Below, in pieces: positions 15,683 to 22,694 of a DNA stretch of 24,712 nucleotides. The position numbers were made by a program, and so were the translations under genes. The notes below the pieces were generated by a model. The model saw nothing but the letters and a program-made list of their open reading frames with translations. It did not search any database and was not told the origin of the DNA. Each line of letters starts with the position of its first letter. Position 1 is the first letter of the stretch. The stretch covers positions 1-24,712 of IMG/VR virus record IMGVR_UViG_3300025769_000800. One strand, given 5' to 3'. The DNA comes from a virus.

Positions 15683-17772
15683 TAGTTATCTCTTTTTAAT
15701 TGTGCAACTTCATCTGATAGTTCTTTAATTGCTTCAATCATAAGAGCATGAAGTGCATCATACTGAACAACTTTATACTTCTTACCATCGTCTGATTTAA
15801 ATGGGAGTTCTTTTTCTATAACAGCTTCTGGTAAAACTTTTTCAACGTCTTGAGCTATGACACCTGCTGCTTCTTTACCGTTTTCTTTATATGTAAACGT
15901 GACACCACGCAACTGTTTAACCTTGTCAAGCGCACTTTCAACAACTTCAATGTTGTCTTTTAAACGCTCATCAGATGGTACTGTTGAATAAGCAACAACG
16001 TCACCACGAACTTGAAGATCACCGTCAGCTTCAACCCTTACATTTTCTTGTGAGTTTGCCCAAATGCGTATTGAGTCATCACTATGCTCGTAATTAACTC
16101 GACCAACTGTTGCAGTAGTTGAATCACCAAAATAAACACCAGTTGTGCCTGTGGTGTTCTGAATACCTATTCGCAAAAACGCATCATCACCAGCAGTTGC
16201 GCCACCGTGAATCCTTGCAGTGACATTACCAGTTGCAGCTTCAACATCTAATGGAAAACTTGGAGATGTAGTACCAATACCAACGTTACCTCCCGTAGTA
16301 ACACGCATACGTTCTGTGTTACCCGCCAAAAAAACTAACGGATGTGAAGTAAGTGTTCCAACATTACCTTGAGAAGAGCCAACAGACTGAAGAATTGTAA
16401 CTATGTTGTCATTTGAAGACGCAACAGCAGGACTTCCTGTCCCAGAAAGATAAGCATCTAGTTTGTAGTTTGGCGTACGACCGATACCAACGTTGCCAGA
16501 GCTATCGATACGGACTGCTTCTGAGCCTCCAGAATGAAGCCTTAAAGTACCTGTTCCAGAAGTTACTCCAACAACATGAGAAGTGCCGTTACTTGAGTGA
16601 TAAACTTCTCCAGTTCCATACACAATTTGTTGAGCTACATAACTACTAGCTTGTGACTCTATTCTCCCAATATCAGTGCCTGTTGATCCAGCAGATTGGG
16701 TTCTAATTTGACTTGTACCAGATGCTTTGTAAACGTGTAAATCGTAGGACGGACTAGCAATACCTATACCAACTCTATTGTTTGTAGAGTCAACAGCAAG
16801 TGTACTTGTGTCTACTGTTAAGCCTGCAAATGAAGGACTATCTGTAGTTGCTACACCTTGATTAAGTGCTTTAACAGATGCTTCGCTAGTTAGCTCTGAA
16901 TCCATCAATGCACCAGCAGCAGTTACGTTAGTTGCGTCTGTTACATCAGCACCTGTTTCAATACCAGCTAACTTAGTTTCTTCAGCAGTTGTGTATGACG
17001 CTGTAGTATTTGCAAGAACAGAAGAGTATGCTTGTACTGTAGTTCCAATGTCAGAATCAAGTACAGCATCAGAACCTAGTGCTGTATTAACGTCTGTAGA
17101 ATTTAGTGTAACAGCACCTGTTCGTGTATTAAATGATGTAACAGAACCTGAAGTTGAAAAAGCTGCAGGGTCCCACGCTGAACCATCCCATACAAACAAC
17201 TGGTTACTAGTTGTATTCCAATATAAAGCACCAGTTAATAAAGCATCACCGTCATTGTCTAATGTAGGAGCAGAAGATTTAGCACCTAAGTACCTGTCAT
17301 CAAATGAATCGTAAGAAGCAGCAGCATTAGTCTCTGCTGTTTCAGCAGCAGTCTGTGCTGTTTCTGCTGCAGTTTGTGCAGTTGATGCAGCAGTAGCTGA
17401 ATTAGATGCGTTAGTTGCAGATGTGGAAGCAGAACTAGCAGATGAAGCTGCATTAGTTTCTGAAGTAGCTGCAGCAGTAGCTGAATCGTCTGCACTAGTA
17501 GCTGACGTTGCAGCAGAGCTAGCTGAAGCAAGAGCGTTAGATGCTGAAGTAGAAGCAGAACTAGCTGATGAAGCAGCACTAGTTGCTGATGAAGATGCTT
17601 CAGATGCTTTTGTGGTTGCTGTAGTAGCTGACGTTGCAGCAGAACTAGCTGAAGAGGCAGCAGCAGCAGCAGATGCTTCAGCTTCCGAAGCCTTAGTTGA
17701 AGCTACACTAGCCTCATTAGCTGCGTCTGTTGTAGCATCTCCTGAACCACCTGCGCCTCTATAAATAGCCAT
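15682..17772 (-). CDS. Tail fibre with C-terminal peptidase S74 (intramolecular chaperone) domain
   Basis: 696 aa. Residues 17-152 are a long Ala/Ser/Thr helical repeat (blocks such as ASSASSASTSASNA), the shaft common in phage fibres. Residues about 160-205 hold YLGAKSSAPTLDNDGDALLT then YWNTTSNQLFVWDGSAW, a fibre-associated module. Beta-structured repeats with GNVGIG (427-431, 496-500) follow. The C-terminus from S600 (SDERLKDNI, S600/K605 as likely catalytic dyad) to DALHALMIEAIKEL is the S74 autocleaving chaperone, expected to trimerise and fold the fibre and be cut off before S600. AAGGAAG overlaps the preceding pqqA-like stop. This is the main receptor-recognition fibre candidate. Confidence 0.92.
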   Translation of the reverse strand: MAIYRGAGGSGDATTDAANEASVASTKASEAEASAAAAASSASSAATSATTATTKASEASSSATSAASSASSASTSASNALASASSAATSATSADDSATAAATSETNAASSASSASTSATNASNSATAASTAQTAAETAQTAAETAETNAAASYDSFDDRYLGAKSSAPTLDNDGDALLTGALYWNTTSNQLFVWDGSAWDPAAFSTSGSVTSFNTRTGAVTLNSTDVNTALGSDAVLDSDIGTTVQAYSSVLANTTASYTTAEETKLAGIETGADVTDATNVTAAGALMDSELTSEASVKALNQGVATTDSPSFAGLTVDTSTLAVDSTNNRVGIGIASPSYDLHVYKASGTSQIRTQSAGSTGTDIGRIESQASSYVAQQIVYGTGEVYHSSNGTSHVVGVTSGTGTLRLHSGGSEAVRIDSSGNVGIGRTPNYKLDAYLSGTGSPAVASSNDNIVTILQSVGSSQGNVGTLTSHPLVFLAGNTERMRVTTGGNVGIGTTSPSFPLDVEAATGNVTARIHGGATAGDDAFLRIGIQNTTGTTGVYFGDSTTATVGRVNYEHSDDSIRIWANSQENVRVEADGDLQVRGDVVAYSTVPSDERLKDNIEVVESALDKVKQLRGVTFTYKENGKEAAGVIAQDVEKVLPEAVIEKELPFKSDDGKKYKVVQYDALHALMIEAIKELSDEVAQLKRDN

Positions 17773-17781
17773 GTTACTTCC

Positions 17782-17853
17782 TTACTTATTAGCGATGTAC
17801 ATTGTTACTTCAAAACCAAAACGTACTTCTGTGTATTCAGGTTTAGACCACAT
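17782..17853 (-). CDS. pqqA: PqqA-like peptide, precursor of pyrroloquinoline quinone
   Basis: Twenty-three codons with a good AAGGAAA site. Residues follow PqqA: MW at 1-2, K4-P5, R11, G13, then FEVTMYIAN with E15 and Y19. The E-x-x-x-Y pair is the Glu/Tyr that PqqE joins and that becomes PQQ. From memory, the enterobacterial and pseudomonad PqqA peptides are also 23-24 aa with E15/Y19, and about half the residues coincide with Klebsiella PqqA. No pqqB, C, D or E is in the window, so the peptide would need host enzymes. It lies between the capsid terminator and the fibre gene, 9 bp from the latter, whose ribosome site overlaps this stop. It may raise host PQQ for quinoprotein dehydrogenases, or be a decoy or repurposed peptide. 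Confidence 0.85.
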   Translation of the reverse strand: MWSKPEYTEVRFGFEVTMYIANK

Positions 17854-17866
17854 AGTATTTCCTTAT

Positions 17867-17899
17867 GAAAAGCTCCCCAAGCCTTGTGAGCCTGGGGAG
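17867..17899 (-). terminator. Intrinsic terminator/attenuator after the major capsid gene
   Basis: A 10-bp stem (CTCCCCAGGC pairing GCTTGGGGAG, one G-T wobble; plus coordinates 17890-17899 with 17873-17882) with a 7-nt loop, followed on the minus strand by CTTTTC. It begins 19 bp past the capsid stop codon and ends just before the pqqA ribosome site. The U-run is short, so partial read-through to the fibre and tail genes is expected. It may set high capsid output relative to fibre output or protect the capsid mRNA 3' end. Confidence 0.85.
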
Positions 17900-17917
17900 T
17901 TATTAACCAACTTAGAA

Positions 17918-18862
17918 TTAAGCTGGAACAGCTAGAGCAACAGCACTGCTGTCACGAAGTTCAGCTACACCGTAAAGCATATCTGACGTGAACAACGTAC
18001 CGAGGTACTCTTGCTTGTACTGGGTCTGTGAACGTACACCCATTTGCTCTGCAAGAACGAAAGCATCCTTGTGAGCAAGTAGACAGATACGGTCAGTTGC
18101 AGAGTTACCTGCAGCAGTATCAGCATTAGTTGTAACATAGACCTTAACGCCATAAACGTCACCGATCTGGCCGTTACGGATTGTATTTCCATTAGCAACT
18201 TCACCAGTGAAGGCTTGCTCAGTAAATCGTGCAAGACCCATCAATGTGTTACGAGTTGTAGGAGGAACAATCAAGAAACGATCTGACATAGGAACGTCAT
18301 TGTCATCAAGTCTCTGGATTGATCTACGGATACCAGCATCACCAAGTGCAGCAGCATTTGAAGATGAAGAGTTGTAAACCGTAGCACCAGTAGAACCGAT
18401 GAAAGCGTTTGTTGATGCAGCAGCAGTAGCGTAGTCATTAGTACCAATAGTAGCACCGTTAACTCCACGACCAAGCTGGATAAGGTCTGTATCAACCTGA
18501 GTAGCCAAAGCATAACCAGCATCGTCTGTGTAGAACTTACGCAGAGAAGCTAGTGCTTGTGTTTCTACGATATCCTCGATCAAACGTGAATACTCGTAGT
18601 GCTTGTTAATAAGAACCTGCTGCTCTGACTCAGTTGCAGCAATAAGCGTTACCTGAGTAGAAGCTGCCTTCGCAGATGCAGAACCACGAGTAGGCTTCGG
18701 AATATGAAGCGTATCGCCTTTCTTACCTTTGAAAGACATTTTAGAAAACAAGTTTGCAGCAACAAGATTAGCCTTATATGCTGCAATAATTTCGTCGGAC
18801 CAAATCTCTGGGATAAATTTATCCGCAGTAGTCTTGGTCACATGGTTAGTACCTAGTGCCAT
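17918..18862 (-). CDS. Major capsid protein
   Basis: 314 aa, with AAAGGAAA before the ATG. The sequence (TNHVTKTTADKFIPEIWSDEI, then AANLFSKMSFKGKKGDTLHIPKP, then an extended loop and a C-terminus with LGTLFTSDMLYGVAELRDSSAVAL) has the usual features of HK97-fold coat proteins of podophages, including the N-terminal arm, a GDT-x-H-P E-loop-like segment and the P-domain helix around DAGIRRSIQRLDDNDVP. It follows scaffold by 14 bp and is followed by a strong hairpin, the usual setting for the most abundant virion protein. No separate promoter is seen directly ahead, so expression should come from P1 and upstream. Confidence 0.92.
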   Translation of the reverse strand: MALGTNHVTKTTADKFIPEIWSDEIIAAYKANLVAANLFSKMSFKGKKGDTLHIPKPTRGSASAKAASTQVTLIAATESEQQVLINKHYEYSRLIEDIVETQALASLRKFYTDDAGYALATQVDTDLIQLGRGVNGATIGTNDYATAAASTNAFIGSTGATVYNSSSSNAAALGDAGIRRSIQRLDDNDVPMSDRFLIVPPTTRNTLMGLARFTEQAFTGEVANGNTIRNGQIGDVYGVKVYVTTNADTAAGNSATDRICLLAHKDAFVLAEQMGVRSQTQYKQEYLGTLFTSDMLYGVAELRDSSAVALAVPA

Positions 18863-18876
18863 TTTTTATTTCCTTT

Positions 18877-19704
18877 CTATTTGACACGTCCCTCTGCATA
18901 AGCAGCCATAATTTCATCTGCCATAGCATCGTAACGTGCTGGATCACGTAAACGTAAATTAATAAGATCAGCCCGTCGATAAGTTTTTCTTGAAGTCGGA
19001 GCAGGTGAACCAGTATCTACTGCTGCAGTTTTTAAAGTCCTAGCTGTTTCTTTCTTTGCTTCTGTAACAACATCTGGAGTTTGAGTAGATTGTTGACGTT
19101 GCTCTACAGGATTCATTGCATTCCATGTTGAAATTAATTCAACAGCAGAATTATAATCATACTGTGAGTGAGCTTCTGTAAACAGTCTAGTTCTTATCGG
19201 AGATGCTTTGACCCATTCAAAAAATCTTGAGTCTTGTATTACATCATCAAAGTTTGGAAACTGATTCCTAAGTCTTTGAGTTACCTGCTGTTGCTTATAT
19301 TCAAAAGCCTGTTGCTTTGCTTGTTGAATTGCAGGATGATTATCTACAGCTTTATTTACTGCACCTACAGGATCTTCTAAATAACTTTCTGCAGGGTCTT
19401 TCTCTTCTTCTTGAGGGGTTTGTACAGCTTGTTTTTGAGAGAGTTCTCGTTGAAGAAGTTCGTCTGCTAGTCTCCTAGCTTTACCTACTTCTTGAGCTTG
19501 TCTGCCGATTAGCTTTTCTGATTCTTGATGCATCTTGATAATCTCTGCCATAGATTTACCACGATACTTATCTGGAATCTCAGGTTCTGGGTTGGTCTCT
19601 ACTTCAGGTTCTTCTACCTGCTCTTGAGCTTCCGTTTCCTGTGCTAGTTCATCAACACTATCAAACTCAATATCTTCTTCAATCGGTTCTTCAAATGTAG
19701 CCAT
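18877..19704 (-). CDS. Capsid scaffolding protein
   Basis: 275 aa. The start at 19704 is chosen for AGGAG five bases ahead; an in-frame ATG at 19719 lacks such a site. The N-terminal 45 residues are very acidic (Glu/Asp/Pro-rich). A charged helical, Gln-rich middle follows (ESEKLIGRQAQEVGKARRL, QQAKQQAFEYKQQQVTQRL). The C-terminus is basic and helical with YRRADLINLRLRDPARYDA, the segment expected to contact the coat protein. Size, composition and position immediately before the capsid gene are standard for podophage scaffolds that guide procapsid assembly and then exit. The sequence just upstream (19705-19756) is non-coding, with no promoter seen. Confidence 0.88.
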   Translation of the reverse strand: MATFEEPIEEDIEFDSVDELAQETEAQEQVEEPEVETNPEPEIPDKYRGKSMAEIIKMHQESEKLIGRQAQEVGKARRLADELLQRELSQKQAVQTPQEEEKDPAESYLEDPVGAVNKAVDNHPAIQQAKQQAFEYKQQQVTQRLRNQFPNFDDVIQDSRFFEWVKASPIRTRLFTEAHSQYDYNSAVELISTWNAMNPVEQRQQSTQTPDVVTEAKKETARTLKTAAVDTGSPAPTSRKTYRRADLINLRLRDPARYDAMADEIMAAYAEGRVK

Positions 19705-19756
19705 ATATTCTCCTGTCACGTTTGTGATTGTAGGAATTAAAAAATATCACCAGACG

Positions 19757-19993
19757 CTAACCCTCTCTGCGCTTATTGGCGATTCTTGTTGCCTCTTCGT
19801 GTTTTCTAGCCCATGCATCTGCAGCAGTTGGAAAGTCTCCCGACACTCCTTCTAATGCTATACGTGGTTTAGATATAATACGTAGAGACATACACTGACA
19901 AGCAGGACACTCAATAGCGTTTACCTCCTCGTCAATATACTTTTCAGTAGTGTGATTTTCTTCACACCTAAATTCAAATATTCTTTTGGTCAT
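19757..19993 (-). CDS. FmdB-like zinc-ribbon protein
   Basis: 78 aa. Potential zinc ligands are C10, H14, C29 and C32 (FRCEENHTTEK, then IECPACQC; C34 is also near), followed by RIISKPRIALEGVSGDFPTA and a helix with AADAWARKHEEATRIANKRRE. Similar small FmdB-type ribbon proteins recur in phages just before scaffold genes. A role in late transcription or capsid assembly is possible but not established. The start overlaps the preceding gene by 20 bp, with GGGAG at suitable distance. Confidence 0.8.
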   Translation of the reverse strand: MTKRIFEFRCEENHTTEKYIDEEVNAIECPACQCMSLRIISKPRIALEGVSGDFPTAADAWARKHEEATRIANKRREG

Positions 19994-20252
19994 TGTTTAG
20001 TTGCTCCCATGCTTCCTCAGAAAGTTGTTTGAGAGTTCTAATCCAATGCAGGACATCTAACTGTCCCTTACGAAAGTTTAGTTCGTCAAAGCTCTTAGTA
20101 GCCATCAAACTATTTCTTTCGTCCATCATTAATTCAATGTCAGCTACTAAGTCTTTCCAGCCCTTAGTAGCCATCATGTCAAATCTTGCTTCGTAATACT
20201 CTTGAAGGTCTTTGTCCAATATGGAGTCCTTTATTAAGTTACTGTAATGCAT
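19974..20252 (-). CDS. Small helical phage protein, first gene after promoter P1
   Basis: 92 aa from the ATG at 20252. Motifs: IKDSILDKDLQEYYEARF, ATKGWKDLVADIELM, FRKGQLDVLHWI. All-helical, no enzyme motif; I recall similar proteins before the scaffold gene in marine podophages. The start is uncertain. The ATG at 20252 lies inside the Fur-like palindrome and has no Shine-Dalgarno site, whereas AAAGGA sits ahead of an in-frame TTG at 20219, giving 81 aa. Both starts fit downstream of P1. If the ATG is used, translation is nearly leaderless (about 27 nt after the inferred start of transcription). Confidence 0.7.
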   Translation of the reverse strand: MHYSNLIKDSILDKDLQEYYEARFDMMATKGWKDLVADIELMMDERNSLMATKSFDELNFRKGQLDVLHWIRTLKQLSEEAWEQLNNDQKNI

Positions 20253-20256
20253 AAAT

Positions 20257-20275
20257 GAGAATGATTATCATTTAC
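20257..20275. promoter_or_regulatory. Fur-box-like operator immediately downstream of P1
   Basis: The 19-bp site reads GAGAATGATTATCATTTAC on the plus strand. It matches the classic Fur box GATAATGATAATCATTATC (or its complement) at 16 of 19 positions, with a perfect 13-bp palindrome AATGATTATCATT at the core (20260-20272) and 14 of 14 defined positions but one in the 7-1-7 model. It covers about +5 to +23 of the transcript from P1, where a bound repressor would block initiation or escape. A wider imperfect dyad (TAATG...CATTA, 20245-20279) surrounds it. It could equally serve a phage-encoded regulator with similar taste. Confidence 0.65.
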
Positions 20276-20285
20276 ATTAAGAGGC

Positions 20286-20314
20286 ATTATACCACAAAAT
20301 AACTTATTTGTCAA
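20286..20314 (-). promoter_or_regulatory. P1: consensus extended -10 sigma70 promoter for the capsid operon
   Basis: Exact TTGACA (20309-20314) and exact TATAAT (20286-20291) separated by 17 bp, with TGG before the -10 giving a TGn extension. The -35 overlaps the TGA stop of the portal gene. A 17-bp block around the -35 is shared with P2 (16 of 17). It should be read by host RNA polymerase with the housekeeping sigma factor. It drives the helical protein, zinc ribbon, scaffold and capsid genes, with read-through to pqqA and the fibres. Confidence 0.9.
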
Positions 20315-22329
20315 GCATTATTTTGTTGCATCTGTACTATTTTTTCATTTGATTCTATGTCTCTTTCTTTAAGAAGTACTTCAGCAGTCTTAACTCGTTT
20401 ATCAAACTCATTCTTATCACGAGTATTAATATTAGCAGACAAGGTTCTAATCAAATCAATCTTAGCTTTCTCATCAAGCAACGATGTTTCAGCTAGTATT
20501 TTCTGTGCTCTAGCTTGTGCTTCCTGTGCATCAGCAGCAGACTCTTGCGCTCTAGCATTAAGCTCATTAGCTTGAGCTTGTACAAGAGCCATCTGTAGTT
20601 GTTGTGCTTGTTGCTGTGCTTGTACAGTTGCTGGATCAGGTTGTGACATCTGATCTAACTGTGCCATTAGCTGTTCTTTGTTTAACAACCCTGATGTACT
20701 AATAATACTTCTTAGTAGTATAGGTACAATTGGTGAGTTAGGTCCAAGCGTTTGCATTAAACCAATTAACTGTTGTTGCTCGTACTCTCTTGCAATAGCA
20801 CCAATGCTTGACATTGTAGTAAACTTAAAGTCACGCATTGGATAACGATCAGGATCAAACTGCATATATCTGTACGCAACCTTCTTAACCATTGGGATAA
20901 TGAAGTCGTCCTGAAACGAAGCCATCGCCACTTTGTTTTTCTTGACGATAGCAGACATGGCTAGTGACATACCCATACCATTGTTTTGTCCTGCTGTAGA
21001 TGCTGCACTCTTGACCAACTCAGACGAGTCTAGTGTGCCAGTAGCTTGTAGCAGCATTGCTTCAAAACCTTTAGCTGTTTCATAGTTAGAAGCATCAGTA
21101 GAACCAAATTTAAATGGTTGGAGGATTTCGGCAGGGTTGCCGTTAGTCAGTATGTTTTTACCAGGTCTGACTTCAAACTTCATGCCTCTTGGCAATCTTG
21201 TAGCATCAATGCCCATCATAGGTGCAGTAGTCAACGCCAGAGAGTCCATGTGAGACCGTAGCTGGGCATCAATAGCTTTCTGCATATTGTACCCCTTCTC
21301 GACCGTTCCAACGCCGTAGAAGCGTCCAGGACGAACCTCAGGTCTATATGCAATGATAGGTCTATCTTTCATCATGTATGGTGATGCTTCTGCTTTTAGT
21401 AGATGATAATCATTAGCAATAACAATAATAGCTTCTACTAAATCAGTTACATTATCAGCAGCAGAATCTTCAGGGAACAAGTCTACAACTTCATCACCAT
21501 CATTTTCTAATTGCTCTAAGTATTCTCTAGGTACAAGACCATAGTACCGCATGATCTTAACTTTATCATCTTGATAAGAAGTAGACTCTACTCCACTAGG
21601 TTCTAAGTCATCGCCTTCGTAATGAGGTTCAATAGCACATTTACGATATACACCAGTTTCTATACCACGTACTACTTGATACAAACTAACGTACTCTTCT
21701 ACTGCTACACCTAATGAATTATCAATAGAATCAGCATTAGGATCAATAAGAAGATTACGTGGATGTACAGGTTTAACTTTAACTGTAACTTTTTCTTTTT
21801 CAGTTATACCAACAGCAGCTACCTGTTGTCCAGGCATTTGTTGTGTTGTTGGTATCTTTTCTAGTTCAGTCTTAACAAGTACCTCACCTATACCAGTACC
21901 ATATATTTCTGCTAACTTAACAATAGAACTAACATTATTAATGTATGCATTATTATGAGTATCTTCAATTAGAAGAGCTTGCATAATTTCTATATCAGTT
22001 CGATTACCATCAGCTAAGTCATCTCTTATTTCAAAGAGTTTACCAGATCCTGCAAAGCCTTCCATAGTTTCTGCAACCCTGTTATCAACAGCTTGACGAG
22101 TTGCAGGACTAATAATTTTGCTACGTTCACTGTCCCTTGTACGATCTTCAGCGGCCCAGATACCATAATAAATCCTTTCGTATTCATCCCATTTCTGTTC
22201 GTAATTAGTATCACGCCAGTCTCTCCACTTATCACAGTGTTCAACTACAAATGATACTAGCTCTTTATCACTTTCAGTAACTTCGTAATCTTCTACTGAT
22301 TGTAATTCTTCATTGTATTGTTCAGCCAT
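20311..22329 (-). CDS. Portal protein
   Basis: 672 aa, with AGGAAATAAT before the ATG. The N-terminal segment (EHCDKWRDWRDTNYEQKWDEYERIYYG, then RSKIISPATRQAVDNRVAETMEG) is typical of podophage portals of the P22-like size class. The middle carries PRNLLIDPNAD, RPGRFYGVGTVEKG and PGKNILTNGNPAEILQP, consistent with clip/stem and crown regions. The C-terminal about 100 residues form a long Ala/Gln/Glu helix (QAQQQAQQLQMALVQAQANEL and on), fitting a barrel. It forms the dodecameric ring through which DNA is packaged and exits. It follows the small conserved gene by 1 bp and ends inside the -35 of P1. Confidence 0.93.
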   Translation of the reverse strand: MAEQYNEELQSVEDYEVTESDKELVSFVVEHCDKWRDWRDTNYEQKWDEYERIYYGIWAAEDRTRDSERSKIISPATRQAVDNRVAETMEGFAGSGKLFEIRDDLADGNRTDIEIMQALLIEDTHNNAYINNVSSIVKLAEIYGTGIGEVLVKTELEKIPTTQQMPGQQVAAVGITEKEKVTVKVKPVHPRNLLIDPNADSIDNSLGVAVEEYVSLYQVVRGIETGVYRKCAIEPHYEGDDLEPSGVESTSYQDDKVKIMRYYGLVPREYLEQLENDGDEVVDLFPEDSAADNVTDLVEAIIVIANDYHLLKAEASPYMMKDRPIIAYRPEVRPGRFYGVGTVEKGYNMQKAIDAQLRSHMDSLALTTAPMMGIDATRLPRGMKFEVRPGKNILTNGNPAEILQPFKFGSTDASNYETAKGFEAMLLQATGTLDSSELVKSAASTAGQNNGMGMSLAMSAIVKKNKVAMASFQDDFIIPMVKKVAYRYMQFDPDRYPMRDFKFTTMSSIGAIAREYEQQQLIGLMQTLGPNSPIVPILLRSIISTSGLLNKEQLMAQLDQMSQPDPATVQAQQQAQQLQMALVQAQANELNARAQESAADAQEAQARAQKILAETSLLDEKAKIDLIRTLSANINTRDKNEFDKRVKTAEVLLKERDIESNEKIVQMQQNNA

Positions 22330-22330
22330 A

Positions 22331-22693
22331 TTATTTCCTAGAGTTAGTTAAAGCTGTTTGCCACATAGCACCTAAGGGATCAACTCGTATATCATTTTCT
22401 AATGGAGTTCCTACTTTATATCCACCTTCTGCATACTTAATTGCTTCTTCTTTACTTTTCATTGGTAAAAAGTTTCCTGTTCTACGGTTGTAATCCATAG
22501 CACTCATGTTGTCTTTAAACTCGTATAACTCACCAGTAGGTAACTGAACAATAGTAGGAAATACAAACCAATTTCCATTTTCATCTTTTTCAGCAGCCAT
22601 CCTATGAGTAGAGACAGAACCATCCTCATTCTCAATATAAGGATAATTTTGAGGATTCATAATCCTATCAAGAAACTCTGGTACGTTATCCAT
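22331..22693 (-). CDS. 120-aa conserved phage protein between terminase and portal
   Basis: 120 aa from the ATG at 22693, one base after the terL stop. An in-frame GTG at 22705 would overlap terL and has no ribosome site of its own. The core VSTHRMAAEKDENGNWFVFP, then TIVQLPTGELYEF, then FLPMKSKEEAIKYAEGGYKVGT is a module I recognise in many tailed phages, alone or inside larger polyvalent proteins. Its role is not established. Position beside the portal suggests a packaging or head-assembly accessory. Confidence 0.75.
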   Translation of the reverse strand: MDNVPEFLDRIMNPQNYPYIENEDGSVSTHRMAAEKDENGNWFVFPTIVQLPTGELYEFKDNMSAMDYNRRTGNFLPMKSKEEAIKYAEGGYKVGTPLENDIRVDPLGAMWQTALTNSRK

Positions 22694-22694
22694 A

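Noticed and set aside
17310-17720. Repetitive DNA resembling an array (CRISPR-like)
   Set aside because: Units are irregular and codon-phased, encode the fibre shaft, and have no constant repeat with unique spacers.
17423-17764. Plus-strand open frame of 113 codons, Ala/Glu/Val-rich, opposite the tail fibre
   Set aside because: It is the antisense reflection of the Ala/Ser repeat of the fibre; repeated GC-biased codons keep several frames open. No ribosome site or neighbour supports it.
20245-20280. LexA/SOS box at P1
   Set aside because: No CTG-N10-CAG arrangement is found. The palindrome is of the Fur type.
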